Shown here: piece by piece, positions 46,350-53,864 of the stretch
Numbering within the stretch: the first letter of the stretch is position 1
Layout: every line of letters starts with the position of its first letter
Origin: an uncultured Bacteroidota bacterium
GTDB taxonomy: Bacteria; Bacteroidota; Bacteroidia; Chitinophagales; Saprospiraceae
Direction: 5' to 3'
Length of the DNA: 64,000 nucleotides
NCBI GenBank assembly: GCA_937870795.1
Contig: CALMWS010000075.1
Location: forward strand, 1 to 64,000
The notes under the pieces: model-generated
Database searches by the model: none
Told to the model about the DNA's origin: nothing
The model's input: only the letters and a program-made list of their open reading frames with translations
Made by a program: the position numbers and the translations under genes

Positions 46350-47768
46350 TTAAACAATACCAAACCAGGAAACAATAAAGTAACAAACAGCCGCCACCAG
46401 GGCACTCACAGGAACCGTAAGAATCCAGGCCCAAAGCAGGTTGATGGTTATACCCCACCTCACAGCACTGAGTCGCTTGGAAGCACCCACGCCAATGATG
46501 GCGCCCGTGATGGTGTGAGTTGTACTTACAGGAATCCCCATTTGTTCTGTCATAAACAAAGTAAATGAACCCGCAGACTCCGCGCAAACTCCTTCCAGTG
46601 CCGATACCTTAGTAATTTTGGTGCCCATGGTTTTTACAATTTTCCATCCCCCACTCATGGTACCAAGTCCAATGGCTGTATAACATGCAAGGGGAACCCA
46701 TGGCAGGTCCTTGAGTGCAGCTGAAACATCCGGATAAAGATCAGGATGTGTTGCTACATAAGCAGCCCCGATAATACCCATTACCTTTTGAGCATCATTG
46801 CCACCATGGCCAATACTAAAGGCTGCTGATGAAATGAGCTGCAACTTTTTGAACATCTCAGAAACCCTGTAGGCATTGGGTGTCTTTATAACTTCAGAAT
46901 AGATATAGGTAAATATAAAGATTGCAATTACTGCCATAATACCCCATACCAAAACACTGTTGTCTGCCTTATGAATGGCTTTTTCCATTTTTTTGACATC
47001 CACCTCGTGGTCAATGTCTTTAGCTATGGTGCTGGCCATTGCAGATGCACCAATTTCATCATAGTTTTTGATAAGGGGTTCTATTTTACCAATGATGAGT
47101 TTTTTGTCGGCTAGGTCTGCTGCCACAGCAGGGTCATCGGCCGCCTTTTTCTTCAATTTGTCAATTTTGTAGTACTTCTCTACAGCTTCTTTCATCTTGT
47201 TTTGCTCAAAATGATCAAACATAACAAAAGTAATGCCTGCCATCACCAGAATCACGGCAATTCGCAACCACACATTTCGCATCATCGTCACAAAGGTAAT
47301 GAGCATAGATATAATCATACCGATGATTGGAGCCAGAAATATAAAGGCAACAATTTGGGTAATTTTGCCCAATTCGATTACATTAAATACGGAATCAAAG
47401 CCTTTGCCCATACCTGCATGTGCTAAGGCAGCTCCGGCAAATCCACCAATAAGGGTATGTGAAGATGAAGATGGAATGCCAAACCACCAGGTCAGTAGGT
47501 TCCAGAAAATGGCTGCAAGCAGGCCTGCAAGGATAACACCCAGCGTTATGTATTCTGAATGCACCGTTTTACCAATGGTATTGGCAACGGCATGATCCTG
47601 GAAAATAAAATAAGCAACAAAGTTGAAAAAAGCCGCCCAAATAACCGCCTGAAATGGGGTAAGTACTTTGGTGGAAACGATGGTGGCAATAGAATTGGCT
47701 GCATCGTGAAAACCGTTGATGTAATCAAACAACAGCGCCAGGACGATAATAACGATCAATAAGCTCAT
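46350..47768 (-). CDS. pit: PiT family inorganic phosphate transporter
   Basis: 472-residue inner-membrane phosphate symporter. The two inverted halves each carry the family motif: GFHDAANSIATIVSTK near residue 19 and GHGGNDAQKVMGIIGAAY near 318. SSSSHTLIGGFAG and STTHTITGAIIGVG repeat the second family signature. A hydrophilic insertion of about 80 residues (around 190-270, rich in Lys and Asp) separates the halves and would be cytoplasmic. It lies between the DUF47/PhoU-like gene (43 bases upstream) and the OprO/P-like porin; the pit plus DUF47 pair is a widespread operon. Confidence 0.95.
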   Translation of the reverse strand: MSLLIVIIVLALLFDYINGFHDAANSIATIVSTKVLTPFQAVIWAAFFNFVAYFIFQDHAVANTIGKTVHSEYITLGVILAGLLAAIFWNLLTWWFGIPSSSSHTLIGGFAGAALAHAGMGKGFDSVFNVIELGKITQIVAFIFLAPIIGMIISMLITFVTMMRNVWLRIAVILVMAGITFVMFDHFEQNKMKEAVEKYYKIDKLKKKAADDPAVAADLADKKLIIGKIEPLIKNYDEIGASAMASTIAKDIDHEVDVKKMEKAIHKADNSVLVWGIMAVIAIFIFTYIYSEVIKTPNAYRVSEMFKKLQLISSAAFSIGHGGNDAQKVMGIIGAAYVATHPDLYPDVSAALKDLPWVPLACYTAIGLGTMSGGWKIVKTMGTKITKVSALEGVCAESAGSFTLFMTEQMGIPVSTTHTITGAIIGVGASKRLSAVRWGITINLLWAWILTVPVSALVAAVCYFIVSWFGIV

Positions 47769-47811
47769 GATCTTAGTGCTTTTGGATTAGGATTAGATGT
47801 GTTTACAGCGA

Positions 47812-48462
47812 TTAAGCATATTTTACTATAATGCTCTCAACCACGTTGGCCGCATCTTCGCACTTATCCGTTACGCTTTCCAATTTTGAGTATATCTCCC
47901 TTCTCTTAATCAACTCTTTGGCATCCACTTCAGGACTGTTGTAGAGGTACTGAAGAGCTCCGTCAAATACATCGTCACTTTGACTTTCAATCTCCTTGAT
48001 GATGGCAATGGCATCTGTCATCATGCGCATGTTTTGCATGTTTTTCAATTCAATGACCGCTTTGCTTACATGGATGCAACAGTCACAAATAAGTTCTGAC
48101 ATTTTTTGGAATTCAGACTCCGTTGGATCCACTTTATAAAGTGTTATTTTTTTGGCAGCGGTGAAGATGTTGTCAGAAATATCGTCAAGTGCTGTAGCCA
48201 GCGCATGGATATCTTCCCTGTCGAAAGGTGTAATGAAGTTTTTGCCCAGTTCGGTAAAAATATTTGCGACCAGCACATCATTGGCTTTTTCCTTATCTCT
48301 CAGTACGGAAACTAACTTAACCTGTTGTTCGTACGCTGTTTCGTGAGATAATTGTTTTAAAACTTCTGCCATGGCATTTACTTCATGGACAACTTGTTCG
48401 AACAAATCATAAAAGATTTTATCCTTTGACAGGAAAGAACGGAGAAATGATTGTAGTGGCAT
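47812..48462 (-). CDS. DUF47 family PhoU-like protein (phosphate transport regulator)
   Basis: 216-residue all-helical PhoU-like protein, commonly cotranscribed with PiT transporters and thought to modulate their activity. Typical DUF47 marks are the N-terminal FYDLFEQVVHEV segment, REDIHALATALDDISD (an ExxD/DD metal-binding helix, about 80-95) and the C-terminal KLESVTDKCEDAANVVESIIVK. Full length, soluble. First gene of the phosphate operon, with a promoter directly upstream. Confidence 0.92.
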   Translation of the reverse strand: MPLQSFLRSFLSKDKIFYDLFEQVVHEVNAMAEVLKQLSHETAYEQQVKLVSVLRDKEKANDVLVANIFTELGKNFITPFDREDIHALATALDDISDNIFTAAKKITLYKVDPTESEFQKMSELICDCCIHVSKAVIELKNMQNMRMMTDAIAIIKEIESQSDDVFDGALQYLYNSPEVDAKELIKRREIYSKLESVTDKCEDAANVVESIIVKYA

Positions 48463-48480
48463 GTTGGTTTAATGTTTGTG

Positions 48481-48513
48481 CAAAGGTAGCACAAAGCTTT
48501 GGCACAATCCAAA
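48481..48513 (-). promoter_or_regulatory. Promoter of the phosphate operon; intergenic 48463-48722
   Basis: Minus strand: TTTG (48513-48510), 21-nt spacer, TACCTTTG (48488-48481), then 18 nt to ATG 48462. Both boxes match the consensus. The remaining sequence to 48722 is AT-rich and shows no gene. Confidence 0.68.
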
Positions 48514-48722
48514 AGCTAACACACAACACACATAAAGGTTACAATTATTTAATATTAGAGCTGAAATTTAAGGTCTGACTTAACATTAAATTTACATTGG
48601 AGCCGCTTTTGCCAGGCTTTTTTCCGTTTTCATCCAAATTAAAAGTAAGAGAATTTAAGAAAATCCCCATTTAAAACGCTCAAGTCAGGAAAAAGCAGGC
48701 TGTTTCAATACAAAATTTTGAC

Positions 48723-49679
48723 CTACTCTTTAAAAAGGAGGTCTATGAAAGCTTTTCGATTGAAGACTTGTAGTTGGTCCATGCCTTCTCCCACTCCAAT
48801 ATACCGAATCGGGATTTTAAATTGGTCTGAAATGCCAAGCACTACGCCCCCTTTGGCAGAACCATCCAGTTTGGTGAGGGCAAGGCCGGTGACGTCTGTT
48901 GCCTCAGTAAACCTTCTCGCCTGTTCAATGGCATTTTGTCCTGTGGTTGCGTCCAGCACGAGGATTACTTCATGGGGCGCACCCGGCAACCTTTTGTCGA
49001 TCGATTTCCTGATTTTAGTAAGCTCATCCATCAGGTGTTTTTTGGTATGCAACCTGCCGGCAGTATCTATGATGGCAAGGTCGATATTTTCCTGGATGGC
49101 ATAATTTACAGTCTCATACGCTACCGAAGCCGGATCTACATTCATGCCTTTTGAATAAAATCCTACACCTGCTCTTTCCGACCAGATTTTTAACTGGTCG
49201 GCGGCGGCTGCTCTGAATGTATCACCTGCTCCCAGCACTACTTTTTTCCCTTTGAGTTTAAACTGGTGGGCCAGTTTACCAATGGTAGTGGTTTTGCCCA
49301 CTCCGTTGACACCCACTACTAAAATGATATGGGGCTTGTGGTCCCCGGGAAATTCAAAATCTTCAAGATCCTCTGTATGATTTTCCTCTAAGATGACAGA
49401 AATTTCGTCTTTGAGGATTTGATTGAGTTCATCTGTATTCAGGTATTTGTCACGGGCTACCCTGGCTTCAAGTCTTTCGATGATTTTTACGGTAGTGTTA
49501 AGACCTACGTCTGCGGAAATAAGGATTTGTTCCAAATCATCAAGGAAGTCTTCATCTACTTTGGTTTTACCGGCAATGGCCTTGGTAACCTGACTGAAAA
49601 AAGAGGACTTGGTTTTTTCCAAGCCTTTATTGAGGTCCTCTTCTTTTTCTCTGGTAAAAAACTTTTTAAAAAAACTCAT
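48723..49679 (-). CDS. ftsY: Signal recognition particle receptor FtsY
   Basis: 318-residue SRP receptor GTPase that docks SRP-ribosome complexes at the membrane. A short charged start (KKFFTREKEEDLNKG) replaces the long acidic A domain of E. coli FtsY; then the N domain and G domain with GVNGVGKTTTIGKLA (about 122-136), GDTFRAAAADQLKIW, DTAGRLHTKKHLMDEL, TKLDGSAKGG and GVGEGMDQLQVF. Full length for the short-form FtsY. It lies downstream of rpmB-rpmG-DUF4295, separated by a terminator-like hairpin. Its partner Ffh is at 20.5 kb. Confidence 0.97.
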   Translation of the reverse strand: MSFFKKFFTREKEEDLNKGLEKTKSSFFSQVTKAIAGKTKVDEDFLDDLEQILISADVGLNTTVKIIERLEARVARDKYLNTDELNQILKDEISVILEENHTEDLEDFEFPGDHKPHIILVVGVNGVGKTTTIGKLAHQFKLKGKKVVLGAGDTFRAAAADQLKIWSERAGVGFYSKGMNVDPASVAYETVNYAIQENIDLAIIDTAGRLHTKKHLMDELTKIRKSIDKRLPGAPHEVILVLDATTGQNAIEQARRFTEATDVTGLALTKLDGSAKGGVVLGISDQFKIPIRYIGVGEGMDQLQVFNRKAFIDLLFKE

Positions 49680-49712
49680 GGATTTAGAGGTAGGTTTTGA
49701 TTAAACAGAAAA

Positions 49713-49738
49713 AGGGCTTTTCCCAAAGAAAAAGCCCT
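49713..49738 (-). terminator. Terminator/attenuator between the DUF4295 gene and ftsY
   Basis: Perfect 9-bp stem AGGGCTTTT/AAAAGCCCT; on the minus strand it is followed by a T-run (TTTTTCTG). It ends the ribosomal-protein cluster; readthrough would be needed for ftsY expression unless ftsY has its own promoter. Confidence 0.75.
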
Positions 49739-49770
49739 GATCCATTATTCTCACTGTAATACTCCGGGTA

Positions 49771-49947
49771 TTACTTGTTTTGTTCGAAATATTCCTTGAC
49801 TTTATCTTTGTGAATGATCACTTCTTTATAAGAATATTTTCCCGTAACCGGATCTTTCACACTTCTAACAACTTTAACGAAGTCCCTTCCGGAACCTGCG
49901 TTTGCAGCCCTTTGGGCAACCTTCGCGTTTTTCGATACTTTTGCCAT
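49771..49947 (-). CDS. DUF4295 family small basic protein
   Basis: 58-residue basic protein, MAKVSKNAKVAQ at the N-terminus and EYFEQNK at the end, with SGRDFVKVVRSVKDPVTGKY in the middle. It matches the DUF4295 family of Bacteroidota, usually found next to rpmG and rpmB; from this conserved position a ribosome-associated role is likely but unproven. It sits 6 bases after rpmG. No signal or membrane segment. Confidence 0.82.
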   Translation of the reverse strand: MAKVSKNAKVAQRAANAGSGRDFVKVVRSVKDPVTGKYSYKEVIIHKDKVKEYFEQNK

Positions 49948-49953
49948 TGCTCG

Positions 49954-50142
49954 TTATTTGATTTCTTTGTGAACAGTCATTTTTTTCAGGATCGGATTGT
50001 ATTTTTTCAATTCCATCCTGTCAGGTGTGTTTTTCCTGTTTTTCTGGGTAACATACCTTGAAGTGCCAGGCATGCCAGAAGACTTGTGTTCTGTACATTC
50101 CAAAATGACCTGGATTCTGTTACCTTTTGATTTCTTTGCCAT
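49954..50142 (-). CDS. rpmG: Large ribosomal subunit protein bL33
   Basis: 62-residue L33 of the 50S subunit. Typical features: [20 protein letters not shown] start, then [19 protein letters not shown] and a basic end. Only one Cys remains, so this is the zinc-free (C-) type. It lies between rpmB and the DUF4295 gene, the usual Bacteroidota order. Confidence 0.95.
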   Translation of the reverse strand: MAKKSKGNRIQVILECTEHKSSGMPGTSRYVTQKNRKNTPDRMELKKYNPILKKMTVHKEIK

Positions 50143-50166
50143 CGTAAATCTTCTTTTTTCCTATGA

Positions 50167-50415
50167 TTATAATTTTACTCCGGTGTCAACACCTTTGGAG
50201 TGCAATTCTTTCAAATATGCATACAAACCTAATTTGTCGATATTTCTAAGCGCATGTGTAGATACTTTAAGGGTAACCCATCTGTCTACCTCAGGAATAT
50301 AAAACCTCTTCTTTTGAAGATTGGGTTCAAACTTCCTGATGGTCTTTACATTGGAGTGGGATACCTTGTTGCCCTTCATGGCTGATTTTCCCGACAATTG
50401 ACAAACCTTTGACAT
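50167..50415 (-). CDS. rpmB: Large ribosomal subunit protein bL28
   Basis: 82-residue L28 of the 50S subunit with the characteristic MSKVCQLSGKSAMKGNKVSHS start, RKFEPNLQKKRF and WVTLKVSTHALRNIDKLG. Full length. Preceded by tRNA-Arg 33 bases upstream on the same strand and probably cotranscribed with it. Confidence 0.97.
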   Translation of the reverse strand: MSKVCQLSGKSAMKGNKVSHSNVKTIRKFEPNLQKKRFYIPEVDRWVTLKVSTHALRNIDKLGLYAYLKELHSKGVDTGVKL

Positions 50416-50448
50416 TTTAAATAGATTTTTCTATGTTTTTTCTATTAG

Positions 50449-50522
50449 TGACTCCGGAAGGATTCGAACCTTCAACCGCCTGATCCGTAGTCAGGTACTC
50501 TATCCAATTAAGCTACGGAGCC
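50449..50522 (-). tRNA. tRNA-Arg (anticodon ACG)
   Basis: 74-nt cloverleaf on the minus strand: acceptor GGCTCCG pairs with CGGAGTC (one G-T pair), anticodon stem CCTGA/TCAGG with loop CTACGGA giving anticodon ACG (read as ICG for CGN arginine codons after deamination), T arm GAAGG-TTCGAAT-CCTTC, discriminator A. CCA is not encoded. A strong promoter lies just upstream and rpmB follows. Confidence 0.95.
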
Positions 50523-50560
50523 TTAAGCATTTCCTTCTGAAGCTCTCTCAAAAGAGAGTG

Positions 50561-50591
50561 CAAAGATAAGTCAAATATTTATTCTGACAAA
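50561..50591 (-). promoter_or_regulatory. Promoter of the tRNA-Arg / rpmB cluster
   Basis: Minus strand: TTTG (50591-50588), 19-nt spacer, TATCTTTG (50568-50561); both boxes are exact consensus matches. The tRNA 5' end is 38 nt further on. No other clear promoter is seen before rpmB. Confidence 0.7.
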
Positions 50592-50645
50592 TATTTTGTT
50601 TAAAAATGCAATATCAATTAATATTCAACGAATTAAATACCAATT

Positions 50646-51908
50646 TTAACGCTTGAGGATCGCGCCGGCGTAGGATTTCCAACTCATATTGGCCTTCATA
50701 GCAGCTACTCCCGACCTGTCGATGGGGTGATCCAGCATCTTTTCCATGGTGGCTGCCATGCTTTCCAGGGTTTCGTCTGCCAAATAACCATTGGTGCCGT
50801 CCTGAATGGTTTCAGGAAAATGGCCCACCCTTGTTGCTAATATTGGCAAATCAAAATTGTAACTCAATGACTCAATTCCAGATGGTGTAGCGGTGAGATA
50901 ATACAAGACAACACAATCACTGACCTGAAAATACTTGTGTACATCTTCATTGGGGATAAACTCATTAAAAACCACCACCCGTTGCCCAAGTCCCAATTGA
51001 TCGATAAGAGCGAGGGGCTTATAGTCGGCTTCATCGTCACCCGACCTCAGCAACACTTTTTTAGCCAGACCAAAAATCAGTTTTTTCATTCGCGTTATGA
51101 TGTTTCCAGGGTCGAGGGTGTTCCAAAAAGATTCGCCACAAATCAACAAACTCACATCATCTCTCTTTGCAGCAACCTTGCTGAAAGATTCAATAACCTG
51201 GTGCAATCCCTTATATTTTCGAATAAAACCAAAAAATAAGATGACCTTTCCACCTAAACCATATTTTTGCTTGAATGCCTCAACATCAAAATTCGGATCT
51301 GGCTTGTATAAATCATAAATGGGATGGAACAATTTAATGACAGTGGTTTCTTTGCCTATGGATCTCTGTCCATCGTATGTCAAGTGAAATTTCCTGGCAG
51401 GATAAAGGGTTTTTAACTCCTCGAAAGTTTTCAGTGCATGGACTATATAAGTATCGGCCCCGGAAATGCCCATTTTGGTAAAAATCCGGTCGATGGTACT
51501 TTGCTCTTTCTGGATTACAAAATGAAGGTCCAAAATCACCTCACACTGCCACATTTTTTTCAATTGTCTGATGATCCGACCAACTGGTAAACCCTGGATT
51601 GCAATTGACCATTGAAATATGACGATGTCTGGTTTTAAGTTCGCCATCAATCGGGCGGTAGCCTTCCACGAAAAAGGATCATTGTAATTGGTAAGGTAGT
51701 GGGTTCTGATTTGTGTGCCTTCCAAAAAATTCATTTGACTCACCCTATCCTTAAAATCCCTGGGCACAATGCCCGGATATTGTTGTGTCCACGAAACGAT
51801 GTCCACTTCTACCCCATCAAAAGAGGAAAGCGCTTTGGCAAGGGAAGTGTTGTAGTTGGATATTCCACCTTTGAATGCAGGTCCCGGACCAAAACAAACT
51901 ACCTTCAT
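50646..51908 (-). CDS. Family-4 glycosyltransferase
   Basis: 420-residue GT-B glycosyltransferase. N-terminal half begins KVVCFGPGPAFKGGISNYN (acceptor-side glycine loop); the C-terminal half has ILFFGFIRKYKGLHQVIESF (about 225-245), LLICGESFW and the donor site TATPSGIESLSYNFDLPILAT (E-x7-E-like), followed by GHFPETI and NGYL. No membrane helices. It overlaps the epimerase stop by 4 bases (ATGA), so the two work in one unit, probably in surface polysaccharide or glycoprotein-glycan assembly. Sugar specificity unknown. Confidence 0.85.
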   Translation of the reverse strand: MKVVCFGPGPAFKGGISNYNTSLAKALSSFDGVEVDIVSWTQQYPGIVPRDFKDRVSQMNFLEGTQIRTHYLTNYNDPFSWKATARLMANLKPDIVIFQWSIAIQGLPVGRIIRQLKKMWQCEVILDLHFVIQKEQSTIDRIFTKMGISGADTYIVHALKTFEELKTLYPARKFHLTYDGQRSIGKETTVIKLFHPIYDLYKPDPNFDVEAFKQKYGLGGKVILFFGFIRKYKGLHQVIESFSKVAAKRDDVSLLICGESFWNTLDPGNIITRMKKLIFGLAKKVLLRSGDDEADYKPLALIDQLGLGQRVVVFNEFIPNEDVHKYFQVSDCVVLYYLTATPSGIESLSYNFDLPILATRVGHFPETIQDGTNGYLADETLESMAATMEKMLDHPIDRSGVAAMKANMSWKSYAGAILKR

Positions 51909-52960
51909 GCTACGGGTGTTTTTCCTTCTTTGAGTGCAACGGCATTGTAAACCCTTTTCAATCCTTCTTCAAGGGAAATTTTTGCCTTCCAGCCCATTTT
52001 TTCTTCAACAAAATCCATGCTGCAATACCTGTTGTGCACACCAACCGGCTTGTCAAGCAGACACTTTATTTCTGTTTCGTATCCTGCAATCTTACAAAAG
52101 ATGCCAATCATTTCTCTAAAACTGGTTAGTCGCCCCATGCCAATATTGATGGCGGTGCCATCACCAAAATGATCCATAGCCTGCAAAGTACAATCCAATA
52201 CATCTTCTATGTGAACAAAATCTCTGCCCTGGTGGCCTGTACCCCAAACTTCAAATGGGCTTTCCCTGTGTACTGCTCTTTTAGCCAGCGCTGGGACAGG
52301 ATAAGAATAATCCTGATCTTCACCATAGCCTGAAAAAGGTCTGATGCAGGTGATGTGAATGCCATAATGGCTATGGGCAATCTTTGCTAAAAATTCTCCA
52401 GTCAATTTGGTCCAGCCGTAGGTCATGTCAGGTTGCCCCATGTTGGCAAAATCAATATCAGATTCACGAAGCTGGGTTGTATTGCTCTCTGTCTGTTTGC
52501 TAACTGGGTAGGCAGCGCTTGAACTCGGATATAATACTCTTTCTGGTTTGGCCTTGGTAAGCCAGTAAAAAAATTCGGCATCAATGGCAAGATCTGTGGC
52601 CACCTTCATAGGATCGCCATCTATCATGGCCCTGCCTCCAACAATGGCAGCAAAATGGAAGACGTCCGACCATTGGTCAACCTCTACACCGTATGTTTCC
52701 TTCAACCAGGAAGGGTTCTTGGTCATGGTCCTGACTACTTCCTGAAAATCCGCCTTGATAAAAATGAGTCTCTGATCTTCACCAAATGTCTTTTTATTGC
52801 CCTCAACTGCATTGAGTGGCACTTCGAGCCATGTCTCAGGATCTCTGCCTACTGACAAATCATCGATAAAAATGATTCTGTCTTGAGTAGTTTTGTAAAG
52901 GCGTTTAACCATATTTCTGCCTACAAAGCCACAGCCTCCTGAGATCAAGTGATTTTTCAT
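51905..52960 (-). CDS. NAD-dependent sugar-nucleotide epimerase/dehydratase
   Basis: 351-residue short-chain dehydrogenase/reductase of the extended (sugar-nucleotide) class. Rossmann motif GGCGFVG (about 8-14), FIDDLSVG, FHFAAIVGG, SSSAAYP (catalytic Ser/Thr region), YGWTK (catalytic Tyr-x3-Lys), RPFSGYGEDQ and GRDFVHIEDV. The layout recalls GDP-mannose 3,5-epimerase and UDP-glucose 4-epimerase relatives; the exact substrate is not determinable. Start ATG 52960 (MKNHLISG) is preferred over a 20-residue longer frame. It leads the two-gene unit with the family-4 glycosyltransferase. Confidence 0.85.
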   Translation of the reverse strand: MKNHLISGGCGFVGRNMVKRLYKTTQDRIIFIDDLSVGRDPETWLEVPLNAVEGNKKTFGEDQRLIFIKADFQEVVRTMTKNPSWLKETYGVEVDQWSDVFHFAAIVGGRAMIDGDPMKVATDLAIDAEFFYWLTKAKPERVLYPSSSAAYPVSKQTESNTTQLRESDIDFANMGQPDMTYGWTKLTGEFLAKIAHSHYGIHITCIRPFSGYGEDQDYSYPVPALAKRAVHRESPFEVWGTGHQGRDFVHIEDVLDCTLQAMDHFGDGTAINIGMGRLTSFREMIGIFCKIAGYETEIKCLLDKPVGVHNRYCSMDFVEEKMGWKAKISLEEGLKRVYNAVALKEGKTPVA

Positions 52961-53053
52961 CTGATTATTTTGGATATTTCTTAAAAAACAGTTTATTTCC
53001 CTTTCAGGATCAGCTAACAAAATATTATTGCAAACAACACTTTGTTACACCTA

Positions 53054-53087
53054 CAAAGTTACAACATAAGCACTTAAATAAGCCAAA
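53054..53087 (-). promoter_or_regulatory. Candidate promoter of the epimerase-glycosyltransferase unit
   Basis: Minus strand: TTTG (53087-53084), 22-nt spacer, TAACTTTG (53061-53054); leader of about 90 nt to ATG 52960. Confidence 0.45.
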
Positions 53088-53155
53088 TTCCATATAATAT
53101 TTTGTGGCAATGTCAAACGAAATGGCTGGTGTGGAGTTGTAATCGTGTAAATCAC

Positions 53156-53163
53156 TACCTTTG
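53156..53163 (+). promoter_or_regulatory. -7 box of the SIS isomerase gene
   Basis: TACCTTTG, exact TAnnTTTG. The longest frame of the next gene would start inside it (TTG 53161), so a downstream start is needed; TTG 53191 is 27 nt away. Confidence 0.5.
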
Positions 53164-53190
53164 CAATTATCAACAACACTTTTTGCTACT

Positions 53191-53769
53191 TTGACATATC
53201 CTTTTTCAACACAAATCGAGGCCCAAGGTAAATTGATCCAGTCGATGGCTGACAATCATGACCTGATGGCAGCCCTCGAAGCATCAACCAATGCTGTGAT
53301 TGAAGCCCTAAGCCATGACCGAAAGATCTGGTTATGCGGAAATGGTGGCAGCGCCGCGGATGCCCAACACCTGGCCGCAGAGTTTACAGGAAGATTTTAC
53401 TTTCACCGCAAGGCCCTTAATGCTGAGGCCCTTCACTGTAATACCTCCTACCTGACAGCGGTGGCCAATGATTACGGTTACGACGAGGTTTATGCCCGCA
53501 TGATAGAAGGATTGGCAAAAGAGGGCGATGTGTTGATAGCATTTTCTACTTCCGGCAATTCGGCCAACATCATCAAAGCCATTGAAACCGCGCTAAAATT
53601 AAAGCTTTGTGTTATTGGCTTCACGGGCCATACCGGGGGCAAAATGAAGGGGGTATGCAGCCACTTAATTAACATTCCGAGTGAAGACACCCCCAGAATT
53701 CAGGAAGGACATATGCTTTTAGGCCATTTATTGTGTGAACAAGTTGAAAAGGCTTTATTCCCCCGGTAA
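53191..53769 (+). CDS. gmhA: SIS-domain sedoheptulose-7-phosphate isomerase (GmhA-like)
   Basis: 192-residue sugar isomerase domain protein, probably converting sedoheptulose-7-P to glycero-manno-heptose-7-P, the first step of ADP/GDP-heptose synthesis. Motifs: LCGNGGSAADAQHLAAEFTGRF (given in parts: CGNGGSAADAQH, EFTGRF), AVANDYGYDEVY, FSTSGNSANIIKAI and a C-terminal GHLLCEQVE. The start is uncertain: TTG 53191 fits promoter position and family length, ATG 53245 would be shorter. Divergent from the epimerase/glycosyltransferase unit, which fits a shared glycan role. Confidence 0.8.
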   Translation: MTYPFSTQIEAQGKLIQSMADNHDLMAALEASTNAVIEALSHDRKIWLCGNGGSAADAQHLAAEFTGRFYFHRKALNAEALHCNTSYLTAVANDYGYDEVYARMIEGLAKEGDVLIAFSTSGNSANIIKAIETALKLKLCVIGFTGHTGGKMKGVCSHLINIPSEDTPRIQEGHMLLGHLLCEQVEKALFPR

Positions 53770-53788
53770 TGATTTGAAAGTAATTACT

Positions 53789-53844
53789 TACTTTTGCATG
53801 ATCATTTATTAATATATGTTGACTTATTCCCTTTTCGAGGGAAT
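53789..53844 (+). promoter_or_regulatory. purL -7 box and 5'-leader stem-loop
   Basis: TACTTTTG (53789-53796) matches TAnnTTTG and would give a leader of about 60 nt. Within the leader, ATTCCCT (53826-53832) and AGGGAAT (53838-53844) form a perfect 7-bp stem with a TTTCG loop, about 20 nt before the purL ATG. No known riboswitch pattern is recognised. Confidence 0.45.
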
Positions 53845-53864
53845 GGGTTTTATCCACAGCAGAG

